Positions 47,547 to 55,813 are shown, counted from the stretch's first letter. The stretch: 64,000 nt of DNA from Bog-113 sp965226755 (GCA_965226755.1 CBDDDT010000007.1:124001-188000); one strand, 5' to 3'. Notes: generated by a model from the letters alone, not told the origin. Numbers and translations are program-made.

Positions 47547-48419
47547 TCAGCGGTTCTCGGCGGATTTCGCGAGGTTCGGACCGGTCTGCTCAGTCGCGGC
47601 GCGCCGCTCCTCCAGGACGACGGCGCGAATTCGCATCTCCTCGTACTCAGACGTATTCACGATGTAGGCGTCCCGTTTCCCGCTGATCTCCTCCAGGCGC
47701 TTCTGGGTCCGGGCGATGCGCGCGGCGGTCAGCGGGTGCGTTTCCCCGAGCCGCGTGATTCGGCCGGGCGTCTTGCGCTCCGCTCCTTCAATCCGCTCGA
47801 AGACCTCGATTGAAGCCTCCGGATCGTAACCTGCCCGGTCCAGGGTGTCGACGCCCAGACGGTCGGCCTGAGACTCGAACTCGCGCTCGCCTTTCAGAAG
47901 GCCCAGCTTGGCGCCGGGCTCGCTCACCTGGCGCAGCGCCAGCCCGGTCCAGCCGCCCAGCACCGACATCGGAATGGCTCCCAGCTGGATCAGTTGATCG
48001 CGCGAGGCTTCCCGCGTGGCGTGGCGCGCGGCCACATGACCCAATTCATGCGCGAGGACGAAAGCCAGTTCCGCTTCCGACTCCGTCAGCCGCAGCATGG
48101 CGCTATTGATGTAAATGTGACCGCCGGGAAGGGTGAAAGCGTTCAAATCTCCGGATTCGATGATGCGCACCGTCACCGGAATGGTCACGTCCGATTGGCG
48201 CGCCAGGTTCTGCACCAAGCGGTTCACGTACTCGGAAAGGATCGGATCGTCGGCCAGCCTGACCTGCCGCTCCAGCTCCGCGGCGAGCTGCTTGCCTAGC
48301 GCGATTTCCCGCTCGACGCTATAGAAATTGACGCCGCGCGACGGGTCTTTCGTCGCCTCGCGCGCGCAGAGCGAAGGCACGATCGCCAGAAACACGGCTG
48401 CCATCGCCATTCCACGCAT
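47547..48419 (-). CDS. M48 family metalloprotease, copy 2
   Basis: A 290-residue exported zinc protease, paralogous to the downstream gene: both share GVNFYS(L/V)E(K/R)EIALGKQL and the spacing to the active site. HELGH is at His124, Glu125, His128, with EFESQADRLGVD supplying the third ligand. It lacks the charged C-terminal tail of copy 1. The frame extends 64 codons upstream, but ATG 48419 gives the signal peptide (MAMAAVFLAIVPSLCA). A -10-like TATATT ends 7 nt before this ATG. Copy 1 has its own promoter 125 nt downstream, so the two need not be co-transcribed. Confidence 0.92.
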   Translation of the reverse strand: MRGMAMAAVFLAIVPSLCAREATKDPSRGVNFYSVEREIALGKQLAAELERQVRLADDPILSEYVNRLVQNLARQSDVTIPVTVRIIESGDLNAFTLPGGHIYINSAMLRLTESEAELAFVLAHELGHVAARHATREASRDQLIQLGAIPMSVLGGWTGLALRQVSEPGAKLGLLKGEREFESQADRLGVDTLDRAGYDPEASIEVFERIEGAERKTPGRITRLGETHPLTAARIARTQKRLEEISGKRDAYIVNTSEYEEMRIRAVVLEERRAATEQTGPNLAKSAENR

Positions 48420-48426
48420 TCTTCCT

Positions 48427-48466
48427 AATATAGCGCCGTCAGATAGATAGCGGGCTCTTCTATAGT
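48427..48466. promoter_or_regulatory. Divergent pair of -10 boxes
   Basis: On minus, TATATT (48427-48432) is 7 nt from the M48 copy 2 ATG. On plus, TATAGT (48461-48466) is 6 nt from the aminotransferase ATG at 48473. Any -35 regions must overlap in the 28 nt between. Confidence 0.45.
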
Positions 48467-48472
48467 CAAGAA

Positions 48473-49588
48473 ATGCCCGAAATCTGGGAGGAATTCGAAG
48501 AGCAGTTCCCGGTGCGCCGAAACATCGTCTATTTGAATCACGCGGGCGTCTCGCCTCTGTGCAAACCCGCCGCCGATGCGATGAAAGCGCTGGCCGAGGA
48601 ATGCTGCACATTCGGCAGCCTCTATTACGAACGCTGGCTGGCCGCGTACGAGCGCTTGCGGCAGGCCGCGGCGAAGCTGGCAGGCGCCGATCCGAGCGAG
48701 ATCGCCATCGTGAAGAACACCTCCGAGGGCATCGCCACGGTCGCCAACGGGCTCGAGTGGCGCGCGGGCGACCGCATCGTGGCGTTCGAGGAGGAGTTTC
48801 CGTCCAACTGGCTTCCCTGGAAGCGGCTGGAACAGGCGGGGGTTTCCGTCACCTGGCTGCACTACGGCGCGACGCTTCAAGAGATCGAAGATGCCGCCCG
48901 GAGCGCTCGCCTGCTCGCCATCAGCTATGTGCAATACCTGAGCGGCTATCGCGCCAACCTCGAGGCGATCGGCGAGATTTGTGAACGGCTAGGCGTCTTC
49001 TTCTTTGTCGACGCCATTCAAGGGCTGGGCGTGTTCCCCCTGGATGTGAAGCGCGCGCGCATTCACGCCCTGGCCGCGGACGGGCATAAATGGCTCATGG
49101 GCCCGGAAGGCTGCGGACTGCTTTATGTGCGGCGCGAAGTGCAGGATTCCATCACTCCGCGCGAACTGGGTTGGACCAGCGTCGCCAACTCGAACGATTT
49201 CTTCGCGCACGACCTGACGCTGCGGGCGGACGCCGGCCGATACGAATGCGGAACCCTGAATACGATCGGCTGTTATGGATTGCGCGCGTCGCTCGAGTTC
49301 ATCGACCGCGTGGGCGTCGCCCGGATCGGCGCCGCGGTGCTGTCGCTCGGCGACCAGCTCTTCTCCGCTCTGTCGGCGCGCGGGTTTGAAATGCTGGGCG
49401 AACGCACGCCCGAAACCGGAGCGGGAATCGTCAGCTTCCGCAAACCCGGCGAAGACGCGCGATACACCGTCCGGAAGTTAAAAGACGCGGGCTTCATGGC
49501 GGCCCCGCGCCAAGGCTGGGTACGCATTTCTCCGCACTTCTACATCCCGCCGGCCGATCTCGACCGGCTGGTGGAAACGCTACTCTAA
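48473..49588 (+). CDS. Class V aminotransferase-fold PLP enzyme
   Basis: A 371-residue fold-type I PLP enzyme similar to isopenicillin N epimerase-like and cysteine desulfurase-like proteins. The N-terminus has YLNHAGVSPL, cofactor-contact segments are KNTSEGIATVANG and VDAIQGLG (Asp), and the Schiff-base Lys206 lies in DGHKWLMGPEG. No Cys equivalent to the desulfurase loop is evident, so amino-acid epimerase, lyase or desulfurase activity cannot be chosen. No partner genes. It is probably leaderless. Its 3' end overlaps the convergent gene by 9 nt. Confidence 0.9.
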   Translation: MPEIWEEFEEQFPVRRNIVYLNHAGVSPLCKPAADAMKALAEECCTFGSLYYERWLAAYERLRQAAAKLAGADPSEIAIVKNTSEGIATVANGLEWRAGDRIVAFEEEFPSNWLPWKRLEQAGVSVTWLHYGATLQEIEDAARSARLLAISYVQYLSGYRANLEAIGEICERLGVFFFVDAIQGLGVFPLDVKRARIHALAADGHKWLMGPEGCGLLYVRREVQDSITPRELGWTSVANSNDFFAHDLTLRADAGRYECGTLNTIGCYGLRASLEFIDRVGVARIGAAVLSLGDQLFSALSARGFEMLGERTPETGAGIVSFRKPGEDARYTVRKLKDAGFMAAPRQGWVRISPHFYIPPADLDRLVETLL

Positions 49589-50110
49589 ACCAATCGCCGG
49601 GGATTCGACGCGGCCCAACCAGCGCTGTTCGTTTGCCGATCCCGACCACGCCGCCGTCTCGGCGCCGACGTCCAACGCGACCTTCAACGTGAAGCCCATC
49701 CGGAGGATTTCGTCCATCCGGTAATCCGGCGGTTGCGTGCAGATCAGATCATGCAAGGAGATGCGGGCCTCAAACACCGCACCCGGTTCGATGCGCGCAA
49801 CCAGCGGGACGATCAACCCCGCCATGGGGACGAACTGGCCGACATCGGCAAACTCGCATCGGCTTCCGTTCGGGCCCGACGCTTCAAAGTGCAAGGAGTA
49901 ATAAGAAGGGTGGCCATCCCCCAACAGAACGTTCTGTTTCAATTGCCCCGTATTCCTCAACAAAACCCGCACGGCGCCCGCGCCCGTCAGGTCGAGCTCC
50001 AGACGGATCGCAATCCCGTCGTGAGCGTCGCTCCACACCGGCGACGCCGCGGCGGCCATCCCGGGCACGGCCGCCAGCGCCATTAGAAGACCAGCGAACC
50101 GGGCCGGCAA
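49580..50110 (-). CDS. Exported protein of unknown function downstream of recA
   Basis: A 176-residue protein with a signal peptide (RFAGLLMALAAVPGMAAAA) and a beta-rich mature part (IAIRLELDLTG, AVRVLLRNTG, YYSLHFEASGPNG). No family is recognised. The strand pattern suggests an Ig-like or jelly-roll domain. TTG start, with GAGGG about 8 nt upstream inside the end of recA. The two genes are 3 nt apart, so it is co-transcribed with recA, an unusual partner for an exported protein. Confidence 0.7.
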   Translation of the reverse strand: MPARFAGLLMALAAVPGMAAAASPVWSDAHDGIAIRLELDLTGAGAVRVLLRNTGQLKQNVLLGDGHPSYYSLHFEASGPNGSRCEFADVGQFVPMAGLIVPLVARIEPGAVFEARISLHDLICTQPPDYRMDEILRMGFTLKVALDVGAETAAWSGSANEQRWLGRVESPAIGLE

Positions 50111-50113
50111 GTC

Positions 50114-51187
50114 TTACCGCCCTCGAGACGCGGCCAGCGGCTTAGCGCTTACGACAGGCTCCGGTATGGGCGCGCCGTTCACCGGCTCCGCTTTGATCAG
50201 CCCCAGCGTGCGCCGCAGTTCCAGATCAACGGCGGACCGGATGTCCTGGTTGTCCTTCAGGAACTGGCGGGCGTTTTCGCGGCCCTGCCCGATGCGTTCG
50301 CCTTTATAGCTGAACCACGATCCGGATTTCTCGATCGCGCTGTGCTGCACGCCGAGATCGATCAGGTCGCCTTCCTTCGAGATACCCTCGCCGTAGATGA
50401 TGTCGAACTCGGCTTCGCGGAACGGCGAAGCCAGCTTGTTCTTCACGATCTTGACCTTGGTGCGGTTTCCGACTACCGCGTCGCCATCCTTGATGGCGGC
50501 GATGCGCCGAATATCCACGCGGATGGAGGCATAGAACTTAAGCGCGCGGCCGCCGGTGGTGGTCTCCGGACTCCCGAACATCACGCCAATTTTGTCGCGG
50601 ATCTGGTTGATGAAGATCAAGCAGGTCTTCGACTTGGAGACGATGCCGGTGAGCTTGCGCAGGGCCTGCGACATCAGGCGCGCCTGCAGACCCATGTGGC
50701 TGTCGCCCATCTCGCCATCCAACTCGGCCTTGGGAACCAGCGCCGCCACCGAATCGACCACCAGGACATCCACCGAACCAGAGGCCACCAGAGCGGCCGT
50801 GATCTCGAGGGCCTGCTCGCCGTAATCGGGCTGGGAGACCAGGAGGTTATCGACGTCGACGCCCAGCTTGCGCGCGTAAATCGGATCGAGCGCGTGCTCC
50901 ACATCGATGAAGGCGGCCATGCCGCCCATCTTCTGGGCTTCGGCGACGACCTGCAACGCGATGGTGGTTTTCCCGGAAGATTCCGGGCCGAAGATTTCGG
51001 CGATGCGGCCGCGCGGGAATCCGCCCATGCCGAGCGCCGAATCGATCGCGATCGAGCCGGTCGAAATCACCGACACGGGAACAACCGAATCCTTCGCGCC
51101 GAGCCGCAAAATCGACCCTTTGCCGAACTGCTTTTCAATCTGCCCGAGCGTCAGCTCAAGCGCTCGCGCACGTTCTCGTTCATCCAT
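50114..51187 (-). CDS. recA: Recombinase RecA
   Basis: A 357-residue DNA strand-exchange protein and SOS co-protease. Walker A GPESSGKT (67-74), LVVDSVAALVPKAELDGEMGD (Walker B and L1 loop), the L2 region FINQIRDKIGVMFGSPETTTGG, and KNKLASPFREAEFDI with YGEGIS are all typical. The C-terminal tail is short with few acidic residues. GGAGGAG lies 9 nt before the ATG. A 5-bp inverted repeat (51204-51216) sits just above it. An exported-protein gene follows. Confidence 0.98.
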   Translation of the reverse strand: MDERERARALELTLGQIEKQFGKGSILRLGAKDSVVPVSVISTGSIAIDSALGMGGFPRGRIAEIFGPESSGKTTIALQVVAEAQKMGGMAAFIDVEHALDPIYARKLGVDVDNLLVSQPDYGEQALEITAALVASGSVDVLVVDSVAALVPKAELDGEMGDSHMGLQARLMSQALRKLTGIVSKSKTCLIFINQIRDKIGVMFGSPETTTGGRALKFYASIRVDIRRIAAIKDGDAVVGNRTKVKIVKNKLASPFREAEFDIIYGEGISKEGDLIDLGVQHSAIEKSGSWFSYKGERIGQGRENARQFLKDNQDIRSAVDLELRRTLGLIKAEPVNGAPIPEPVVSAKPLAASRGR

Positions 51188-51196
51188 TTGCTGGTA

Positions 51197-51216
51197 CTCC
51201 TCCGCGATCCAATCGC
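51197..51216 (-). promoter_or_regulatory. recA ribosome site and adjacent inverted repeat
   Basis: GGAGGAG (51197-51203) is preceded immediately by GCGAT-TGG-ATCGC (51204-51216, read on minus). It could be an operator half-site pair or a small leader hairpin. No known LexA box is evident. Confidence 0.3.
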
Positions 51217-51259
51217 TCGTTCAATCCGTGGGGGGCGGTGTATTCCAAGTCTAACAGGG

Positions 51260-51265
51260 TAGTAT
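51260..51265 (+). promoter_or_regulatory. -10 box TAGTAT, leaderless 51272 gene
   Basis: TAGTAT ends 6 nt before the ATG at 51272, divergent from recA. Confidence 0.4.
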
Positions 51266-51271
51266 GAAGAA

Positions 51272-51580
51272 ATGGCGAAAGTCCCGGACCTTTTTGAAGT
51301 CACCTGCCCCTGCTGCGACGTGGTTCTTAAGATCGACCCGGAAACCCGCGCGATCATCGCGCACAAGCAGCCGGATAAGCGTCCCATCATCGACGACCTT
51401 TCGGCGGCGGTGCAAAAGCTGAAGGGGGAAGCCGGCCGCCGGGAAGAAGCGTTCCAAAAGAGTTTCGCTCAGCAGAAGACCCACGGAAAGGTGCTCGAAA
51501 CCAAGTTCGACGAACTTCTGCGCCAGGCTAAGGAAGATCCGGACAAAGGCCCACCCAAGCGCGAGTTTGATTTAGACTGA
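51272..51580 (+). CDS. Small protein with N-terminal zinc-ribbon-like Cys cluster
   Basis: A 102-residue cytoplasmic protein: LFEVTCPCCDVVLKIDPETR forms one half of a zinc ribbon (CPCC), followed by a charged helix (DDLSAAVQKLKGEAGRREEAFQKSF) and a Lys/Asp-rich tail. The other two metal ligands are absent, so it may dimerise around a metal or bind one weakly. I know no function. It is divergent from recA and 34 nt before the esterase gene. Confidence 0.75.
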   Translation: MAKVPDLFEVTCPCCDVVLKIDPETRAIIAHKQPDKRPIIDDLSAAVQKLKGEAGRREEAFQKSFAQQKTHGKVLETKFDELLRQAKEDPDKGPPKREFDLD

Positions 51581-51613
51581 ACGGAATCCCGCTTGCTTCA
51601 ATCACTTGCTTGA

Positions 51614-52483
51614 ATGATTCCGATCCTGAAGCCATTTCCGTTTTTTCAACAGCCGCATCCGTCGACGCATGTGGCGCCGCCGGATGGGAAGCATCACACG
51701 CTCACGGGGAATTTCCGGCGCCATGAACGTTTCCACTCCAACTTCCTCACGAATGACCGGGACGTGCTGGTTTACCTTCCGCCGGGGTATGACGCGGACA
51801 CGCAGCGGCATTATCCCGTCCTTTATCTGCATGACGGGCAAAACATCTTCGACGGCGCCACCTCCTTCGTCGAGGGCCAGGAATGGTTTGTCGACGAAAC
51901 CGCGGAGCACCTGATCCGCGAAGGCCGCGTGCAGCCGCTGATCATCGTGGCCGTTTACAACACGGGAAGCCACCGGATGGACGAATATACGCCGACGCCG
52001 GACCCGCGCATGGGACACGGCGGCAAGGCTGACCTCTACGGCCGGATGCTCACCGAAGAGCTCAAGCCCTTCATCGACACCATCTATCGCACCCAGAAGG
52101 ACTGCTCCCACACCGCTCTGGGCGGGTCGTCGCTCGGCGGCCTGGTCACGCTTTACATCGGACTTCGCCGCCCCAAGGTGTTCGGGAAGCTGGCCGTCAT
52201 GTCCCCCTCGGTATGGTGGGATAAACGCACCATCCTGCATGACGTGCGGCACCTGACCGTCAAGCCGCCCTTGAAGATCTGGCTCGACATCGGGACCGCG
52301 GAAGGGCAGCGCCCGCGCCGCATCGTCGGCGACGTCCGCAAACTGCGCGACGCGCTGGTCCGCAAAGGCTGGAAAGAAGGGCACGACCTGGCCTACGTGG
52401 AAGCCGAAGGCGCCGGCCATAACGAGAGCGCCTGGGCGTCGCGCGTGGGATCGATGCTCCAGTTCCTGTTTCCGGCCGTCTAA
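51614..52483 (+). CDS. Esterase D-type alpha/beta hydrolase
   Basis: A 289-residue hydrolase of the putative esterase/enterochelin-esterase-like family. Features: VLVYLPPGYDADTQRHYPVLYLHDGQN at the first strands, the nucleophile elbow ALGGSSLGGLVTLY (the Ser of GGSSLGG), and a late His in GAGHNESAW. It lacks a signal peptide and is likely cytoplasmic. Substrates may be carboxylic esters such as feruloyl, acetyl or siderophore esters. Its last 4 nt overlap the end of pilB on the other strand. Confidence 0.9.
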   Translation: MIPILKPFPFFQQPHPSTHVAPPDGKHHTLTGNFRRHERFHSNFLTNDRDVLVYLPPGYDADTQRHYPVLYLHDGQNIFDGATSFVEGQEWFVDETAEHLIREGRVQPLIIVAVYNTGSHRMDEYTPTPDPRMGHGGKADLYGRMLTEELKPFIDTIYRTQKDCSHTALGGSSLGGLVTLYIGLRRPKVFGKLAVMSPSVWWDKRTILHDVRHLTVKPPLKIWLDIGTAEGQRPRRIVGDVRKLRDALVRKGWKEGHDLAYVEAEGAGHNESAWASRVGSMLQFLFPAV

Positions 52484-54138
52484 AACTCCTGGGTGACGCG
52501 CATCACTTCGGCGGTGGTGGTGACGCCCGCGCCGATTTTCTCCCAACCGTCTTCGCGCAACTGCCGCATGCCGTTGCGCTTGGCGGCGTGGGTGATCTGC
52601 GAAGCGTCGGCGTTCAGCATGATCAGCTTGCGGATTTCGTCGTTCAGCTCCATCAGCTCGAAGATGCCGACGCGGCCGTGATAACCCGTGCCCGAGCACT
52701 CCGGACACCCGGCGCCCCGGTAGGTTTCGACTTCCTGGCCGAAAGGACTGAACTCGCGGCCCGCGGGCTGGACGCAATGGGAGCAGATCTTGCGCACCAG
52801 GCGCTGAGCCAGCACCGAAACCACCGAGCTGGTGATCAGATAATTTTCCACGCCCATGTCGGTGAGACGGGTGACGGCGCTGGGCGCATCGTTGGTGTGG
52901 AGCGTGGAGAAGACGAAGTGGCCGGTCAGGGCGGCGCGAATGGCCACGTCGGCGGTTTCGCGATCGCGGATTTCGCCGACCATGATCACGTCGGGATCCT
53001 GGCGAACGATGTGACGCAGCCCGGAAGCGAACGATAATCCGATCTGCGGGTTGACGTGAATCTGGTTGATGCCGTCCATCTGGTACTCGACCGGATCTTC
53101 GATGGTGATGATCTTGCGCTCGGATGTGTTGATGCGCTTCAAGGCGGAATAGAGCGTGGTGGATTTGCCGCTGCCGGTGGGTCCCGTGACCAGGAAAATG
53201 CCGTGAGGCAGCGACGTGTAATGCTCCATGCGCTCCAGCATGTGATCATCGAAGCCGAGTTTCCGCAGATCGTAGAAGTCGCCCGCGGAGCGGTCGAGAA
53301 GGCGCATGACGACGCTCTCGCCGTAGAGCGTGGGCAGGGTGGAGACGCGGAGATCGACTTCGCGGCCCAGGATCTTGATCTTGATGCGGCCGTCCTGCGG
53401 GAGCCGGCGCTCGGCGATGTTCAGCTTGGCCATGAGCTTCAGCCGCGACACGATGGCCGCCTTCATCTCGCGCGGCGGCGGATCCTGGTTGAACAGCACG
53501 CCATCGACGCGGAAGCGGATGCGGAACTCCTTTTCAAAGGGCTCGATGTGGATATCGCTGGCGCGCTTCTCAATGGCCTGGGCGATGGCGGAATTGACGA
53601 GCCGGATGACCGGCGCCTCGCTCGCCATGTCGCGGAGCTGTTCGAGGTCTTCCCCGCCCTCGCCGCCGCTGAAATCGGTCTCGGCCGCTTCTTTGGCCGA
53701 CTCGCCGAAATAGCGGTCGATCGCGTCGAGAATCTCCTGCTCGCCGGCCAGTTCCGGGACGACGTTGAGTCCGGTGAAGGAGCGCACGGCGTTGATGGTT
53801 TCGTGATCGAGCGCGTCGCTGATCGCGATGCGGAGATTGGTCCCGTCGAAGCCGATCGGCAGAAAGCGGAACTCGCGCATGAAATCGGTCGCGATTCCAT
53901 CGGTCTCGGGCAGCGCGGGCGGTTCTCCGATCACCGCGAGCGGAACGCCCAACTGCTCGCTGACGATGGCGAGGAGATCGCGCTGGGCGAGCAGCCCCAT
54001 GTCCACCATGATCTTGCCGAGACGGTCATTCCGCTCGCGCTGCAATTCGAGCGCGCGATCCAGATCTTCCTGATCGATGATGCGCCTCTGAAGCAGGATT
54101 TCGCCCAGCCGGGGCGCGGCCGCGATGCTTTCCATCAT
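52480..54138 (-). CDS. pilB: Type IV pilus/type II secretion assembly ATPase
   Basis: A 552-residue GspE/PilB ATPase. The N-terminal T2SSE_N domains cover about 1-150 (LGEILLQRRIIDQEDLDRAL, as in MshEN/c-di-GMP-binding forms). The catalytic domain has Walker A GPTGSGKST (319-327), the Asp box ITIEDPVEYQ, Walker B VIMVGEIRDRETAD, and the His box STLHTNDAPSAVTRL. A zinc site follows (Cys452, Cys455, Cys478, Cys481). No pilC, pilT or pilin gene is near. ATG 54138 overlaps the previous stop (ATGA), preceded by AGGAG. A longer frame is a shadow. Confidence 0.93.
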   Translation of the reverse strand: MMESIAAAPRLGEILLQRRIIDQEDLDRALELQRERNDRLGKIMVDMGLLAQRDLLAIVSEQLGVPLAVIGEPPALPETDGIATDFMREFRFLPIGFDGTNLRIAISDALDHETINAVRSFTGLNVVPELAGEQEILDAIDRYFGESAKEAAETDFSGGEGGEDLEQLRDMASEAPVIRLVNSAIAQAIEKRASDIHIEPFEKEFRIRFRVDGVLFNQDPPPREMKAAIVSRLKLMAKLNIAERRLPQDGRIKIKILGREVDLRVSTLPTLYGESVVMRLLDRSAGDFYDLRKLGFDDHMLERMEHYTSLPHGIFLVTGPTGSGKSTTLYSALKRINTSERKIITIEDPVEYQMDGINQIHVNPQIGLSFASGLRHIVRQDPDVIMVGEIRDRETADVAIRAALTGHFVFSTLHTNDAPSAVTRLTDMGVENYLITSSVVSVLAQRLVRKICSHCVQPAGREFSPFGQEVETYRGAGCPECSGTGYHGRVGIFELMELNDEIRKLIMLNADASQITHAAKRNGMRQLREDGWEKIGAGVTTTAEVMRVTQEF

Positions 54139-54680
54139 CAGAGCTCCTGCACTTTGACGATGGAATCCAACTGCGCGCGCGGGATGCGGCCCATTTGCAC
54201 GTCCAGCAGCTTCTGCTTCTCGCCCTGCATGACGAACTGCGCAGGCAGCCCCGCCGCGTTCTCCCACTGCTTGTAATAGAAGAAAGTCACGCCGCACACG
54301 ATCTGCTCGTTGGGGCGGACGCTGTCGAGCGCGGAATCGGACGCCATCATGAGCAGCATGTCGAGCATCTTTTCGCGCATGAGCGGCACCTGGCGGACCT
54401 TGCGCTGATGCACCGTGTCGATATCCTTCTGGGTGAAGTCGCGGAAGGGATTCGGAATGGGCGTGGGGACCAGCGCGACCATGGTGGTGAATACGGCGCC
54501 GTAGCCATCAATGTAGACGCCGCGCGTATTCCCCAGCAACTGGCAGGGATCATCGCCGTGCACCAGGAACAGGTCCAGGCGGTATTCGAGCTTAGCCATC
54601 GCGGCGCGGCTGACGCGGGGACTCTGGGCGATGGCGAATCCCGCCCCGACCGCGATCAACCCGAGGAGAACGGCTTTCAC
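54138..54680 (-). CDS. Exported or anchored protein of unknown function, pilB operon
   Basis: A 180-residue protein with an N-terminal hydrophobic segment (MKAVLLGLIAVGAGFAIAQ) that is a signal peptide or anchor. The rest contains HGDDPCQLLGNTRGVYIDGYGAVFTTMVALVPTP and a helical middle part; Cys64 and Cys130-type positions occur. No family recognised. Its ATG overlaps the anti-sigma stop by 4 nt and its stop overlaps the pilB ATG, so it is an integral part of this operon. A role in regulating or assembling the envelope machine is inferred from position only. Confidence 0.72.
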   Translation of the reverse strand: MKAVLLGLIAVGAGFAIAQSPRVSRAAMAKLEYRLDLFLVHGDDPCQLLGNTRGVYIDGYGAVFTTMVALVPTPIPNPFRDFTQKDIDTVHQRKVRQVPLMREKMLDMLLMMASDSALDSVRPNEQIVCGVTFFYYKQWENAAGLPAQFVMQGEKQKLLDVQMGRIPRAQLDSIVKVQEL

Positions 54681-55270
54681 TGGCCGGTCTCCAGAAGCCG
54701 ATTGCTGGCCACTACGTTGACGCGATTCTGGCGATCCATGGCGTCAAAGACTTCGGCGACGCGCTCCATGGTGGCGCGCTCCTGTTTTCGATTCTCGAAA
54801 GCGACCTGTTGCAGCTTGAGGTCATAGCGCGCTTCCTGGGCGGCGACGGCTTTGGCGACGGCGCGATCGACCGCGGCCTGAATCACGGCCGGATCGGCCG
54901 CGGCCACGCGGACGGCAGACGCCGGGATGGCGACGGCCGGCGCAGACGGGACCGGGCGAAAAGCATGCACCAGGATGGCGACGGCGAGCAGCGCCGCCGC
55001 GAGCGCTCCCATGCGCGCGCCGGACAGCCAAAGGGCCTGCCAGAAGCGGCGCGCCGGAGAAGGCTCGAAGACCTTGTCGGACACAAACGCGATGCGACGG
55101 GGAATCTCCTCATCGGGAAGCGCGCCCAGGGTCAGCGCGGTGCGCCGCAGCCGCTCGAGCTCGCCAGCGCACAGCTCGCAGCCGCGCACATGTTCGCTCA
55201 TTTGCCGGCGCTCATCCGCGCCGATCGCTTCGAAGTAGTAATCGCGCAAATCAAAGGGCGCGCAGTTCAT
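54677..55270 (-). CDS. Zinc-type anti-sigma factor
   Basis: A 197-residue membrane anti-sigma factor. The ZAS motif HxxxCxxC is present (His27, Cys31, Cys34 in EHVRGCELC), with Cys3 as the likely fourth ligand. One membrane helix (about 87-104) separates this cytoplasmic domain from a periplasmic Ala-rich helix (AVIQAAVDRAVAKAVAAQEARYDLKLQ). It would hold the cognate ECF sigma factor inactive until an envelope signal triggers release. ATG overlaps the sigma stop. Confidence 0.9.
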   Translation of the reverse strand: MNCAPFDLRDYYFEAIGADERRQMSEHVRGCELCAGELERLRRTALTLGALPDEEIPRRIAFVSDKVFEPSPARRFWQALWLSGARMGALAAALLAVAILVHAFRPVPSAPAVAIPASAVRVAAADPAVIQAAVDRAVAKAVAAQEARYDLKLQQVAFENRKQERATMERVAEVFDAMDRQNRVNVVASNRLLETGQ

Positions 55271-55806
55271 GACAAACCTCTCGTTCGGACCGGAGCCAGC
55301 TCAATCTTCAACAGTTCCAGCGCGGTGTAAAGCCGCGACTTGACGGTGGATACCGGGCAGCCCAGAACCTCCGCCATCTCTTCGAATTTAAAACCCTGGT
55401 AGATCTTCAACACGACGGCTTCGCGCTGTTCGGCGGACAATTTCTCCAGGGCCGCCGTCGCGGCCAAGGTCAATTCCACCGGGTACGCCGGCTCGGGAGG
55501 CCGCTCCAGGCCGGTCAGTTCGTCTTCCGGTTTCCGCTTGCGGAGCAGCGAGAACGCCTCGTTGTGAGCGATGCGAAACAGCCACGGACCGAACCGGGCC
55601 GGGTTGTCCAGCTTGCGAATATTCTGATAGGCCTTCAAAAACGCATCCTGAGTGAGATCCAAGGCGTCTTCGCGGCTGCTGAGGATGCGCAGCAGATAGT
55701 TATAGACGCGCTTCTCCCAGCGGGAAATCAGGAGATTGTAAGATTCAACGTCCCCTTGGCGCGTCCGTTCGATCAGGTCGGCATCCTCAACCGCCCGAAA
55801 AATCAA
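55267..55806 (-). CDS. ECF RNA polymerase sigma factor
   Basis: A 179-residue sigma-70 family ECF factor. Region 2 (about 18-72) contains YNLLISRWEKRVYNYLLRILSSREDALDLTQDAFLKAYQNI; region 4 (110-165) contains LSAEQREAVVLKIYQG and the helix-turn-helix FEEMAEVLGCPVSTVKSRLY. TTG 55806 is chosen because AAGGAG lies 7 nt upstream, giving MIFRAVEDADLIERTRQGD; the longer frame crosses nuoC. The start codon lies at the centre of an 18-bp palindrome. First gene of the operon sigma - anti-sigma - unknown - pilB. Confidence 0.93.
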   Translation of the reverse strand: MIFRAVEDADLIERTRQGDVESYNLLISRWEKRVYNYLLRILSSREDALDLTQDAFLKAYQNIRKLDNPARFGPWLFRIAHNEAFSLLRKRKPEDELTGLERPPEPAYPVELTLAATAALEKLSAEQREAVVLKIYQGFKFEEMAEVLGCPVSTVKSRLYTALELLKIELAPVRTRGLS

Positions 55807-55813
55807 TTTTTCG
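55796..55813 (-). promoter_or_regulatory. Palindrome around the sigma start codon
   Basis: CGAAAAAT, two bases, ATTTTTCG: perfect 8-bp arms with the TTG start at the centre, 3 nt after the AAGGAG. It could be an autoregulatory DNA site or a weak AT-rich RNA hairpin. Confidence 0.4.
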
